Positions 1 through 11,900 of a stretch of 64,000 nt of DNA are shown one piece after another (within the stretch, counting starts at the first letter, position 1; every line of letters starts with the position of its first letter). Source of the stretch: Tolypocladium sp. Sup5 PDA-1 (lineage: Eukaryota; Ascomycota; Sordariomycetes; Hypocreales; Ophiocordycipitaceae); the NCBI GenBank assembly GCA_000750105.3, contig JPHH03000009.1, positions 1 through 64,000 on the forward strand, read 5' to 3'. The notes beneath the pieces were generated by a model. It was not told the origin of the DNA. It was given only the letters and a program-made list of their open reading frames with translations, and searched no databases. A program made the translations under genes and the position numbers.

Positions 1-3000
1 GTCTCCCTTAGGAACGGAGCTATCGGAAGGGACGTTATCTTTAGGATAAACTTTAACTCCCTTCCTTTTAAAGAGTATATTAACTATAGGACTATCTATT
101 ATAGTCTTTCTAACCTAGTCTCTCTTAACGGATTATTATAAACTAATTAGCTCGTCTCTCTTTTCCTTTAGGGTTACCTAATATTACTAGATAGCGCTTT
201 TAATTAGTAAGCTCGAGATATCTCGCGTGGCTTTATACCTAACTAATAGTACGATTTAGTTATCCCTTTCGAGCGGGATATCCCTTACGAGGATCTCTTA
301 ACTAGCTATATCTAAGACTAGCGGTTCTATTACTATAGGCTTCCTTCCTCCTTTTAGGAATTCGACTATATTAGCTTTACTAGGGTTTTCTCGTAAGAGC
401 TCGTTATTATATTGCTACCTAATAGGTCCTGCCGCTAGAGTAATAATCTAGATTATCCCTATCCGATAACGAATATATATATCCCCGTTCCTTAGCGAGT
501 AATCGAACATTAGTTAGGTTACGCGGATAAATAGCATTCCTAAGATTAGAGGCATTAGTATACTATTAGGTAAGATATAGAGGTAGATAGGCATCTAGGC
601 GCTACCTATATATAGGTTTATCGTTACTTCTCCGTATATCTTAATAGGGTCGCTAGAGTATAACCTTATAGACGCGGTAATTAGCGTAATCTTAAGACTA
701 TATACTTCCGTATATCTCTTACTAATTAGGTTTCCCTTAGAGCTAGAGTCGACTAGTATACTTAGCGGTAGCGCTAAGGATAATCCTAACCTAACTTATA
801 TCCTCGGCAAGTCTTATATATACTTTAATAAGCGTCCTTATAATATAACCGTAATTACTAGAGGTACTAGGACCGTATTTACCTTAGGCCCCGTAGCCTC
901 TTAGCTTTTATAGACGCATTCGGCTATCCCTAAAAGTTCGGTACTATAGATTAAATATACTATCTCTGTGGGTTTATAGAAATAGGTTTCTTCTTTATCT
1001 CCTATAGAGCTTAGGTTAATATTAAATAATTACCTCTCTACGTAAGCTATTATAGCGTTATAGATAGAGATATTAAGCCTCTCCCTTAACTCGTCTAGCA
1101 AGGACCCTATATAGTTAGCGTTTTAAGGGATAAAGGCTATAGTAGTAATCCTACTAGGCTTTATCTTGCCCTTTTCCTTAGTTTCTCGCCGAACTTCTTC
1201 TACCCCTTCGGCCCTATTAATATAAGAGTCTCCGATTATCTATCCGAGTTATAGTATATACTTAACTAGGTCGTTAAGTAATATCGGGACCTTCTTATAT
1301 ATAACTTCTCGTATAATACTCTCGAGGAAGTGTTCGTACTTTAACTCTAGGTTAAAGCGAGGTTTAAAATATATAGGCACCCTCCCCGTCTCGTCAGCAC
1401 CGTCTATCTTTTCGGTCCCTCGCGGTACTTCCGAGTTAGGGATAAACGGCGGGTTTAAGGTTAGGACTATATAGGCCGGTAGTACTATCTATTCACGAGC
1501 TTCTTCGCCCTCCTATCTTTATCTCTTTTAATTATACTCTATAGTATCTACGCTAATAGTAATAGTATAGATAGCTTCCCCCTTATCTTAGACTAATTCT
1601 AGGTCCCTCTTAAAGATAATTATAGAGGTCTTGCTCGCCCCTATATCCCGCTTAGGCTAAGAGGCAATATTAGCGGTTTCGAGTAGTTTAAGGCTCTATA
1701 TAGCCCTTAAACGGCCTATTATAAACTTATCGAGGATCTCTTTTTCTTTAAAGGTCGGCTCCTAGTCTAGCTACTAACTTAAGGGTAGCTACTTAGCCTA
1801 TAAGACGAGGGGAGAGGCAAAGTACTCTAGGTAGGCCTCGATCTAGTAGATTACTAGTTATTAAATATAAGTACTATAAGCGATAAACCGCTAAACTAGT
1901 GCTAGAACGATTATATTTACCCCGTCTATATAGCTAATACTTATAACTATTATCTCTATATTAAAAATATATAGCTTAATACTAGAATCGTGCCTATATT
2001 TAAGGCAGGTAGGAGGAAGGTAGCTGTTAGGGCTAGTATAGTACTAATAACGCTATTCCCTCTTCTAGTAGTTACTAGAGACTATATTAATATAGGGCTT
2101 ATCCCGTTAGTTATAATTAAATAATTCCTAGAATTAGATATAGGAATTAGTAATCTAGCCTCTATTTAGGGCTCGGGCGCTATTACTCGCGTAATCCTCC
2201 TTTACTTAACGACTATCTCGTATAAGTAGGTTCCTTATCTTATCCATAGCTTTTATAAACTCCTTAGTAAGGTTTATTTTTATATCCGTAAGCTAGGAGG
2301 TTAGGTCTTTAACCTAAGTCTATAGATTTAACGGTCTCGTCCCTATTACTACTATAGGCTTTATATATCCTTACCCGAAAGTTATCTTTAATTTAGAGGG
2401 TATAAAGGTATTATAGTATTCCTTATAAATTATACTTCCTAGGTTTATAGGTATAAGAGCGGTTATATCTATGCATTCTATATCTAGGCGAGGCTTAAGG
2501 TAGCTCTAAATATAATCTATAAGCTAAGCATACCCTATCGTAATTATCTAGTCTAAGGTATAACCATGCTTTTCTATAATAGCGATATTAAGCTCCTTAG
2601 GCATAGCGTAGTATATATCTCGAGACTACGAATCGCTCTTCTTCTAGTTAACTAGCTTAACCTTACGCTAGAGGTAGGCATATTACTTAAGCTAGTCCTT
2701 TACCTCTTCCGCGGTTCCGGGATATTTAGTATTATAGTAGGTAAGCTAAGTCTAGGTAGTCTCGCGTTAGTCTATATCTTAGGCGTAGTATTCCTTTACT
2801 AAGGCATCTTTAGCTTCTTCCTAGCTAAGACCGTTAACGAGGACCTTTATATAAGCTACTTCTTCTAGAGAGATATAGCCCTTAAGCTAGGCGACCTTTT
2901 CGTTATCCCTAACGTAGTAGGCTAATATCTCTCTCTTAAACTTACGAAGGAACTCGGTAATATCCTTGCTAGTAAAGGTCCTAACTATAGGGCATTAGAT

Positions 3001-4200
3001 CTACCCTATAGCGACGGCATCTCTAATAACTCTTCTAAAGCGTTCTAGGTCTATTCCCGCGAAGGGTCCCGTTATATTGCTATTAGCAGGGTTAGTAAAG
3101 TCTATTAACTTCGGTCTTACTAGCGCTACTATCTATTCTAGTCTCTTTAAAGGTAATATATAAAGGGTAACTTAAAAAGATAAGGTTAAGCTAATATCTT
3201 AGTCTTCCTCTTTTTCTATCCCTACTCCTTCTTTATCTCGGTCGCCTTTATATCGTCCTTATTTCTTATCCTTTACTCTAATAGCTCTTAGTTCCTATAT
3301 TATCCTATAGAACGAGGTATAAGTCGCTACTAGCCCTACCGAGAGAATAATGCTCTATAATATCTACTAAACCAAGGCCTAGCTTATAAGGACTAGGAGA
3401 AAATCCTACCTATTATAATCGAGGAACTATCTATTCTTAGTTAGAAGAGGCGATATATCTACCGAGTAAGATAGTCTAGCCCTCTTACGGACTTCGTTAT
3501 CGAGGTATAAAGGATTTCCTAGTAAGTAACTTCGTAACTCGCTACGAGGCTTCTTTACCGAAATAGCCCGCTTTCTCCCCACGTTCGCTTCGCACCCGAA
3601 GCTCTTCCTCGCGTCCTAGTAGCCAAGCGGGGCATCATTTCCCAGCATCGTCTTCGCATAAATAGTAGTCATATTATTCTATAATACCCTGATTTTAGGC
3701 CTCTACTATAATAGGCTTATCGTAGTATAGAGTTTTCGTTCCCCTCTTTTATCGGTAAAGTTCTTATAGTAGCTAAAAGGTACTCTTATCGATTAAGATA
3801 AGTTATTCACGCCCTAGAGACTAGTTTTATTAAGGGGGAATAAATACACTAAAGGCCGAGTGCAACGATCGTCGTGTAAGTCGTAGAGTCGGTCCCTGCC
3901 TAAGAAGTTAGCTATTAGTCAGTGATACGAGTCGTCGTGTAAGTTAGTGCGCTACTTAACGCGTAAGATAAGACGGGTATCCCCGTGTAAGTTAGAGCGA
4001 CCGTTGCCGTATAAGTTAGAGCGACCGTTGCCGTATAAGTTAGAGCGACTATCTCCGTGTAAGTCAGAATATTAGCATAGCGGCGTATAGTCTATAAATT
4101 AGCGCTTATATAAATAGGTCTTTGTATCGTATAAGTCAAAGGTAAAGAGGCAAGGAGATGGTACTACGGCTATCTTAAAAATATAGGAGGAATTAACTAG
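1..4200 (-). mobile_element. RIP-degraded LTR-type retroelement (gag and protease region), truncated by window edge
   Basis: No open frame of useful length survives, and CpA/TpG dinucleotides are almost absent while TpA is abundant, the signature of repeat-induced point mutation. Reading the minus strand through the stop codons gives one consistent frame. A Gag-like start lies near 3648. A region around 3000-2650 has an acidic/basic Gag-like composition. A retropepsin-like active site lies at 742-750, where the Asp-Ser-Gly triad reads Asp-Ser-Ser because GGC became AGC. Downstream of it, toward position 480, the frame keeps a protease-like hydrophobic pattern ending in an I/L-L-G-M motif. Many in-frame TAG/TAA codons sit where Trp or Gln would be expected. 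Reverse transcriptase and integrase would lie beyond position 1. I cannot tell Gypsy from other LTR orders. The element is certainly inactive. Confidence 0.75.
3985..4068. repeat. 24-bp tandem repeat, three full units plus a partial
   Basis: Units begin at 3985, 4009 and 4033, each starting GTGTAAGTTAGAGCGA or a near copy, with a partial fourth unit at 4057. Related GTGTAAGT motifs occur back to about 3875. They lie upstream (minus-strand sense) of the Gag-like start of the degraded retroelement, so they are probably part of its LTR or leader. Confidence 0.8.
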
Positions 4201-4513
4201 GATTTTTCATTATTAGAATCTCAAAAGCTCATAAACGTTACGACTTGCGTCGATGCGTGCATGGGGGACTATCTATTCATAGGGACACAGACGTCTCTCT
4301 TATACCTATAGACTCGCTGGGCGTCCCAATGTTCCTCCACTTTTTTGTGTTTTCCGTTTTTCTGGTCAGGGGTCTGCACCAACACCCTAACAAAATAACT
4401 GTTAAGAATATATTACTATATTAGACCTAAATAAAATAATTATACTACTTTACTTATTATAGGTAAATATTTCTTTTTTCTTAATTTATTTACTAATATA
4501 TAATATTATAACG

Positions 4514-4650
4514 GACGCCTACGGGCGCCTATAGGTGGCCTATATTTTTGTAGGATACCTATGGGCTTTCGTGGGCTTTCATTTAGCGCTCATGAAAGCC
4601 AATGGGTATCCTATTAGAATATGGGCCACCCACGGGCGCCCACGGGCGCC
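4514..4650. mobile_element. Palindromic MITE-like element with 57-bp imperfect inverted arms
   Basis: The left arm 4514-4570 and right arm 4594-4650 are imperfect inverted repeats around a loop of about 23 bp. At most mismatches the left arm has A or T where the right arm has G or C, as expected if one arm took more RIP-type transitions. There is no coding capacity. It lies about 90 bp upstream of the Zn2Cys6 regulator start, so it may lie in that gene's promoter. I did not find a clear target-site duplication, so the mobile-element call rests on structure alone. Confidence 0.65.
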
Positions 4651-4739
4651 ACTTGATACACCCTAACTAACACTCAATCCAAGCCGTCTGTGCAACAACT
4701 CCGCCTTACAACATAAACTCACCATACTGCCATCGCAGC

Positions 4740-7026
4740 ATGGCAATGGAAATCCGTCAGCAGTCCGGGCTTGCCTGTGAAGAGTGCAGGAAGCGAAAAG
4801 CACGATGCGACAGGGCACAACCACAGTGTGGGAATTGTGCCGAGGCTGGGGTTGCATGTGTTGCCGTCAATAAAAGGCCACAGAGGGGCCCAAAGAAGGG
4901 ACAGCTCAAGGCCTTGCGGAACCGCGTCGGTACGTGGATTCCTGCTGGTTCATGTTGGGACCGACTGGATGTCGCAATGTGCGATCCAACCTCGACCGCA
5001 TGCGCGACTCGACCCGTGACACCCAACTTCAATGCCAGCTCATGTGAGGTACTCATGTGCGGAATCGACTAACACGGAAACACTTACAGCAACACTGGAG
5101 CGGCAGCTTTCCGACCAGCTGGGCTTCATCGAATCTGGGCCCGATCTTGTTCCAGATGCTACAGATACTGCTGCAGGGCCTGGATCGCCGGGACCAGCCA
5201 TGTTTCACGAAATGGATCACGGCATCATTACAAATGCTGGCCTCGGGGGCAGCCTGAGCGAAACACCAGATGTCGAGCCCGTGACACCGGACGACGACGT
5301 TGCGGAAATGGCAAACATTATATGCACATCTACATGTACATACTCGGACCTGACGCCTCCCGCCATCTACACATTCGACGAATGCTTCACGTCCCCTCGT
5401 ATAGTGACGGCAAGCAAACCACATACGCCGAGCTCAACGCTTTCGATTGGGCAGTCGGGCATTTCGGATCTGGTAGGAGCAGACTTGTGCGTTACATCGC
5501 GTCATCCGACGTCCATGGACGGTTTGCAGTCTGTGTTACTGACGCGTGATAGGGACCAACTCTACTTTGATCATGTGCACGCGATTGCGCCCATCATGCA
5601 CAGGCGCCGTTACTTCTCGTGGGCCGGCCAAGAACATCTCGAGCCGGCCAGAGAGTGCCTCCGTTCTGCCATGCGGACAATGGCGGCCGCCTTGTCAGAC
5701 ACGTTCTGCAGCCTCAGCGAGGGTCTGTATGTCGAGACGCGCCGGATGCTGGAGATGCTCGATGTGCTCCAACCTGCGGTGGTGCAGCTGGAGCAAATCC
5801 AAGCCGGCCTGCTCGTGGCCCACTACGAATTTATGCGCATGTATGAGCATCAGGCCATGCTCACGGCCGGACGGGCTTTCCGGCTGGTGCAGATGTCTCA
5901 TATGTACGACGTCGATGGCCCAGCCTCGTCTGTTACGTCGTCGCCTTGCATGGCGAATGAGAGCTTTGCAGAGGCCGAAGAGAGGCGGCGGACGTTTTGG
6001 CTAGCATTTGCCCTGGATCGCTTCCTCAGCACGCGCAACGAGTGGCCCTTGACATTACACGAGGAAACGGTAATAGCAAGATGCCACCTTGGTGGATCTG
6101 AGAAGCATGTTCTGACATCTTTACTTCCAGATTTGCATTCGTCTCCCTGCCCCCGAGACGAATTTCCAAAACAGCCAGCCAATCCAGATGCAACTCCTGC
6201 CCGAGGCCGTGGCCAACAGCGACCGGAACACGTTGTCGCCCTTTGCCGAGTGCATCGTCCTAGCAGCCCTCTACGGGCGTTGCATGACACACCGGCGGCT
6301 GGCCCGCGCGGATGTCGTCTTCGGAACGAGTTCAAGCAACGTTTGGACGCAGGCCGAGTGGCTCGCCGCTACATTGGAGAAGCGGACCCAGCGACTCGTC
6401 CAGACCTCGTCCGTTCCCCTGGCCCTCGTCAAACGCGATCCCATGCTGGTCTTTGTCCACATGCTCGCCCACAGCGCCATCATCCATCTCTACCACACGA
6501 CCCAAGCCGCGCCGTTGCTTGGCGAGTATCCATGCCAGCTGAGGGCCCTGGAATATGGGCAGCGCGCATACCAGGCCGCCAGCTACACGGCGCGACTGGC
6601 CAAGGCGGTATCCCAACTCAGCTGCTTCAAGGCAAGTTACGGCCCCAGTTCAATCACTGTCTGCTCCAGGCCTTCTTGGAGTTATACCCTACCTACCTTA
6701 CTGAAATTGTGCCCCATCTACAATGGTCAGCGTACTCCGTCCGACTGGCAATTGCTGACCTCATCTCGCCGCCCACACAGGTCCATCCATTTTTGCCCAA
6801 TGCCCTCGCAAGCGCCGCTACCTTTCTCATGGCTCGTGCGAGAACATCCGAGCTCGCAAGTCCACTCGCAGAGGCGGACGATGAGGTGGAACAGCTGCTT
6901 GGTGCATTGCAGAGTCTGAGGGATGTCAGCAGTTTGGCACACAATCTTTTGTGTAAACTAGAGGCCAGCAGGGCGCAGTCTGCATCCGTTCTCTCATGCA
7001 CCACCACCCAAGCACCTGGGTCTTGA
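4740..7026 (+). CDS. Zn2Cys6 transcription factor beside the polyketide synthase
   Basis: My model is four exons: 4740-4929, 5090-6069, 6131-6631 and 6781-7026, giving 638 residues. Residues 13-40 form a perfect zinc cluster (CX2CX6CX6CX2CX6C). A basic linker and a short coiled coil follow, which becomes continuous (LRNRVATLERQL) only when the first intron is removed. That intron has a CTAAC branch site before its TACAG acceptor. Removing intron 2 restores the fungal-TF-domain motif ICIRLPAPE. The third intron is GC-AG: exon 3 ends TTCAAG and the donor reads GCAAGT. The middle and C-terminal part match the general fungal transcription-factor domain. Its position about 1.9 kb upstream of the synthase, on the same strand, suggests a pathway-specific activator. 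The regulatory role is inferred. Confidence 0.85.
6632..6780 (+). other. GC-AG intron of the Zn2Cys6 gene
   Basis: The donor AAG|GCAAGT and acceptor CCCACACAG bound a 149-bp intron in phase 0. Without removing it the frame breaks. With it removed the protein continues into HPFLPNALASAATFL, a typical end of this regulator family. A GCTGAC branch-like site lies upstream of the acceptor. Confidence 0.75.
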
Positions 7027-7271
7027 ACAAGGGAGCACTCGTGCCGGAGGACCGCACGACACGAAATGCTCCTCGGAGGAGAAAACCCCATGTCTATAGT
7101 AGCAGATTATTCCATGATCCATATAGAGGTGGCTGGGGGATAGAGTAGCCACAGACTACGGTACAGGTACATACCCCCGACTGTCTGTGACAGATCCATC
7201 CCACACAATCGTGCCCCGTACTCCAATAAACCATAAAAGCCTAGGCGCATTCGCCACGCCGCACGCTAGTC

Positions 7272-8022
7272 ATGGTTCCTGGCGTGCGACGGGTTTTTGA
7301 AGTCCATCCATCGGTGGAGCCACTGCGGGAGTGTCCGAGGACTACGAGCGCACCTTCGGGTTTCGGCCCGGCCCCGGATTTCAATCTCCGGAGTCCGGAC
7401 CCGCGCGTCCTCGAGGCTCTTGGGCGCATTCGCCAGGTTACCCCCCACCCGCAGTACCACTATTGGAACGGATTCCATCCCGCCAACAAGGAGGCCGCCC
7501 ATGCACCCGATGCCCTGCTCCTTGGCGTCTCGGCCGCCCATCTGGACTACTGGGCCTGTCTTCGGTCACATCTGCTGCGTGAGATGGTGGCGTATCTTCC
7601 CGAGGGAGTGGCCCTGTTCGGCAAGGAGCTGGAGGCTTATGTCGACGACGAGAACAACCGCAAGGTGGTCTTACGATTTGCTGATGGCAGTACCGCCGAG
7701 GCAGACGTGGGTGTGTTTGTCCCTGACAAACATTCGGACAGGAAGTAGTTGCTGACTCTGCACGACGTCCACAGTAATCGGCTGCGATGGCGTACACTCG
7801 CGCACCCGCCAACAGCTGCTGGGAGAAGACAATCCAGCCTCGCACGCCACATACACGCACAAGTTGGCCTACCGCGCCTTCATCCCTATCGCCGTCGTCG
7901 CCAAGGCTCTCACTAACCCACACGCGCATTATTCTGACGACTCTGCCCTAAAGCTACTTATCCATTCAATCGTCCTAAGCTTGACCAGCACACTGGCTTC
8001 CTTCCAGGTCAGTTCAGGTTAG
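7272..8022 (+). pseudogene. Truncated FAD-dependent monooxygenase (salicylate-hydroxylase type)
   Basis: Removing a 64-bp intron (7711-7774) joins two segments into a readable protein with the motif ADVVIGCDGVHSRTR, the second FAD/NAD-binding signature of group A flavoprotein monooxygenases (GD-type). The N-terminal GxGxxG nucleotide-binding fold and the C-terminal catalytic half are missing. The frame ends at a stop near 8020 after only about 60 further residues. Flavin monooxygenases of this type often work next to reductive-release NR-PKSs, where they hydroxylate and dearomatise the released aldehyde (TropB, SorbC and AzaH are the precedents). Here the gene appears broken at both ends, so any such tailoring step would need another enzyme. 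Gene decay or assembly error could both explain it. Confidence 0.7.
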
Positions 8023-8921
8023 TCGTGTACATGTAATTGTCAAGTGTATTTGCCCGGCAACGCAGAGTCAACTTCTTTGAAATGTTTCCTACTTTTGTCG
8101 GGAAGCTCCTGTTGGTCCTTTGTTTCAATTGTTCAATATCCAGCGTATTGAACCGCATGTTCGTTTCCCGCAATATTGAAGAACAGTCGTGGACACAGCG
8201 GACACACTCTTGCCCGGATTGTTGGCCCTACTCCTTCCAGGAACATGAAGCCACCCGGGGGCCCGTGGATCCACCACAAAGGGCATGCCAAGAAGTTAAG
8301 TATCAACCTCACGGAGTCATTATTCGCCCCGTATGCAGGCTCTGCCAATAAGCAAGTCATCCAAGTTTCACCGGGCTAAGATCCTCCAGCAATTTCCAGA
8401 ATTCGGACAATGGTTCCGGACAAGCATAGTTTCTCGGGGCTACGGCCCAACGCTTGGCGTTGGTCGATTGTTGACGGAAATCCGGCAGACAAAAAGGCCC
8501 AAGGAGCAAATATGTCCGATAAAGTAAGAAGAGCATATTTGACATAACTAGTACATTGTTGTTGCGAGATGGGATGAAGCGGAAACATATCGCCGGGATT
8601 ATTATTTCGCAGGAATCGACCCTGACCGTGACATCTACACGCCTTTGTCTTCTGCATCACATGTGTTTACAGACTCTACCTTCATTACGAGTCCCATAAA
8701 GCCGCACTAGCCGAGAGAGCTTTGAGTCTTGGAGGTGCCTGAACATCGGAAATTTGTACTACGCTTAGTTTCAACACGTTTTACGCACCAAGACCTCGGC
8801 TCATACTTGTTCGATTACGAACCGGGACAGCTCGAGCGAGCATCCAGCCAGGCCCTGCCCCATCCCAGCAGACTCTCAACATAGTATCAATAGAACAAAC
8901 ACGTGCGGCCTATTCTGCGAA
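8023..8921. other. Intergenic region upstream of the polyketide synthase
   Basis: Only short frames without recognisable motifs occur here. The synthase promoter must lie in this stretch or in the degraded monooxygenase. I see no clear TATA box or conserved operator. Confidence 0.5.
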
Positions 8922-11900
8922 ATGACGGTCAGCACACATGAGCCCCGCGAGGAGGCCGCCGTCTTGTTATTTGGATCACAAGTCGAGTCCTTGAGCAAAC
9001 AGTCCCTGGACGATATCAGAAATACGCTGCAAGACGGTCTATCCCGAAAATGGATTCTCGACACGGTGGCCGGGCTCCCGAGCTACTGGGATGCTTTGGT
9101 CAAGACGGTTTCTAGGATTACAGATACGGTCGGCACCCGCCGGGGAGAACAGCTGCTTGCAGACCTTGACTCGTGGCTCAGACGAAGTCCGAATGGCGGA
9201 CAGGAAGATGATCTAGCCATGAATCTTGAGGCCCTGCCCAGCATGGTGCTCTCCCCGCTGGTTGTACTTACACAACTTGCGCAATACCGGCGATATCTCG
9301 AAGTGAATCGGCGGATCGGACAGGACGGAACAAACAAGACAGACCTACACGCGGACATGGTAGCCCAGAAGAAGACGTCGACGCTGGGGTTCTGCATGGG
9401 CTTGTTGGGCGCCTTTGCCGTAGCGAGCGCCAGAAACAAGGAAGAGCTCGACAAGTACGGGGGCGTAGCCGTGCGCCTCGCCATGGTTGGCGGTGCCCTG
9501 ATTGACGCGCAGGACGAGTGGAACAAGGAGCTGGGCCTTGGTCCATCCAAGTCGTACGCGACGGCGTGGCGCAACCCGAAGCAGAGAGAGGACATGCGGC
9601 GCATTGTCGATGGCCTGTTCCCGGAGGCGTATATATCGGTGCTGTACGACGACGCGCGCGCGACCGTTACGACATCGGAGCGTGCAGCACCGCGGCTGCT
9701 GCGGCACTTACACGGGGCCGGCATCACGACGGCCACGGTGGGCTTCCGGGGCGACATCCACAGCCCGAAGCCCGAGACGAAGACCAACACGGACGCGCTG
9801 ATTGCATTCTGCAACACCATGCCTGGCCTTCAGTTCCCCGACGCCGCGCACCTGGCGCTGGAGAGCTACACTAACGCAGGGGACGGCAAGCCCATTGCCC
9901 CTGACGCCGGTTCCGTGCACGAGATTGCTCTGCGGACCATCTTTGCACAGCAGTGCAACTGGTACGGGACTTTTGCAGCCGTGCAAGCCACGCGACTAGA
10001 TGATAGCGAGGCCCTGGTGGTGGCCTTTGGGCTTGACCGGTGTGTGCCGCCGACCTTGATGCGCCGCCTCGGCCCCAAGCTGGTTCAATTTGCGGACCTG
10101 CATGACGACGTGCTGCAGCCTTGTTCGGACAGCGGGATAGAGATAGAAGCTCGCCTAAGGCAGCATCAGCAGCAGCAGCACGAAGGTGACGAGGCCGACA
10201 TCAACAAGTCGGCTCGCGCAGACGACGAGGACGCCATTGCCGTGGTCGGAATGTCCATCAAAGTTGCCGGCGCCGACGACCTGGAGGAGTTCTCTCGGAT
10301 GCTTCGGACGGGCAAGTCGCAGCACCAGCTCATTGGGCCAGACCGCATGACATTCGACTCGCTGTTCCGTGACAAGGAGGAGCCGCCGCGCCAGTGGTAC
10401 GGCAACCTCATGCGCGACGTCGACGCCTTCGACCACAAGTTCTTCAAGAAGAGCCCACGCGAGTCGGCCGCCATGGACCCGCAGCAACGGCTCCTGCTGC
10501 AGGCCGCTTACCAGGCTGTTGAGCAAGCCGGCTACTTCACCGAGACTGCCAGGAGCTCCCCGGGAAAGAATAGAAAGGACAGGGAGCACATCGGGGTATA
10601 CATGGGCGCACCAGCCGTCGACTACGAGCACAACGTGGCGTGCCACAGCGCCAACGCCTTCACGGCCACGGGCAACCTGCAGAGCTTCCTCGCCGGCAGG
10701 GTGGCGCACTACTTTGGGTGGACGGGCCCGGCCATGACCCTGGATACGGCGTGCTCGTCGTCGGCCGTGGCCATCCATACGGCCTGCCGCAACCTGCTGG
10801 CGGGCGAGTGTAATGCCGCTCTGGCGGGCGGCGTCGCCCTCTTCACCAACCCGCTCTGGTTCCAGAGCCTGGCCGCCGCCAACTTCCTCAGTCCTACCGG
10901 TCAGTGTAAGCCGTTTGACCACCAGGCCGACGGCTTCTGCCGTGCCGAGGGCATCGCCTGCGTCTTCCTCAAGAGAATGTCGGATGCCGTGGCGGACGGC
11001 AACCCCATCCTGGGCTGCATTGCCAGCTCCGCCGTGTACCAGAACCAGAACTCGACGCCGATGTTTGTGCCCAACTCGCCGTCTCTCTCGCAGCTTTTCA
11101 AGGACGTCATCCGGCAGGCCAACATGGCTCCCAGCGACATCTCGCTGGTGGAAGCTCACGGCACGGGAACGCCCGTCGGTGACCCGGCCGAGTACGAGAG
11201 CATCCGGCTCGCGTTGGGCGGCCCCGGGATTCGACCAAAGCCCTTGCCCATCGGGTCGCTAAAGGGCCATCTCGGCCACACGGAAGGCACGTCCGGCGTC
11301 GCCTCGCTCATCAAGGTCTTACTGATGATGCGCGAGAACTACATCCCGCCGCAGGCCAGCTTCTCCAAACTGAACCCGGCCATCAACGCGTCGCCGTCGG
11401 ACTTGATGGAAGTCGTTACCTCGCTTCGCTCCTGGAGCGACAGTGACGACCGCAAGGTAGCCCTCATCAATAACTATGGCGCGGGCGGATCCAACGCGGC
11501 CATGGTGGTGACCCAATCTCCGTATCACGACGCCGGCTCGGCATCTGCACCGATCCGCGGCGACTACCAGAATCATGCAGACGAGCAGCAGCCACGTTTT
11601 CCTTTCCGCATCGCCAGCCTCGACGTGCGCAGCATCAAGGCGTACGCCGCCAAGCTGGCCTCTGTCCTCCGATCTCATTCCGAATCGAGTGTCTCTGTCC
11701 CGCTCACACTAGCCGACATGTCATTCAACATCAACCGGCACTCCAACCCGACCTTGGGCCAAAGTCTCATCTTCAGCTGCCGCTCCGTGGACGAGCTCGA
11801 CGTCAAGCTCTCCTTTGTTGCCTCTGATGCAACATCGTTATCATCCAACCCGTCCGACCTCGGCATCGAGCCTACTAAGCCCCTACGGCCCGTGATTCTC

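Noticed and set aside
6070..6920. Uninterrupted 664-codon frame from 5032 to 7026 as the regulator's coding sequence
   Set aside because: Its middle section reads as Arg/Pro-rich nonsense. Two introns restore the family motifs in the other frame.
10155..11159. 334-codon open frame on the minus strand
   Set aside because: Lies wholly inside the KS domain of the synthase, is very rich in Arg/Gly/Val, and has no motif. It is a shadow of a GC-rich gene.
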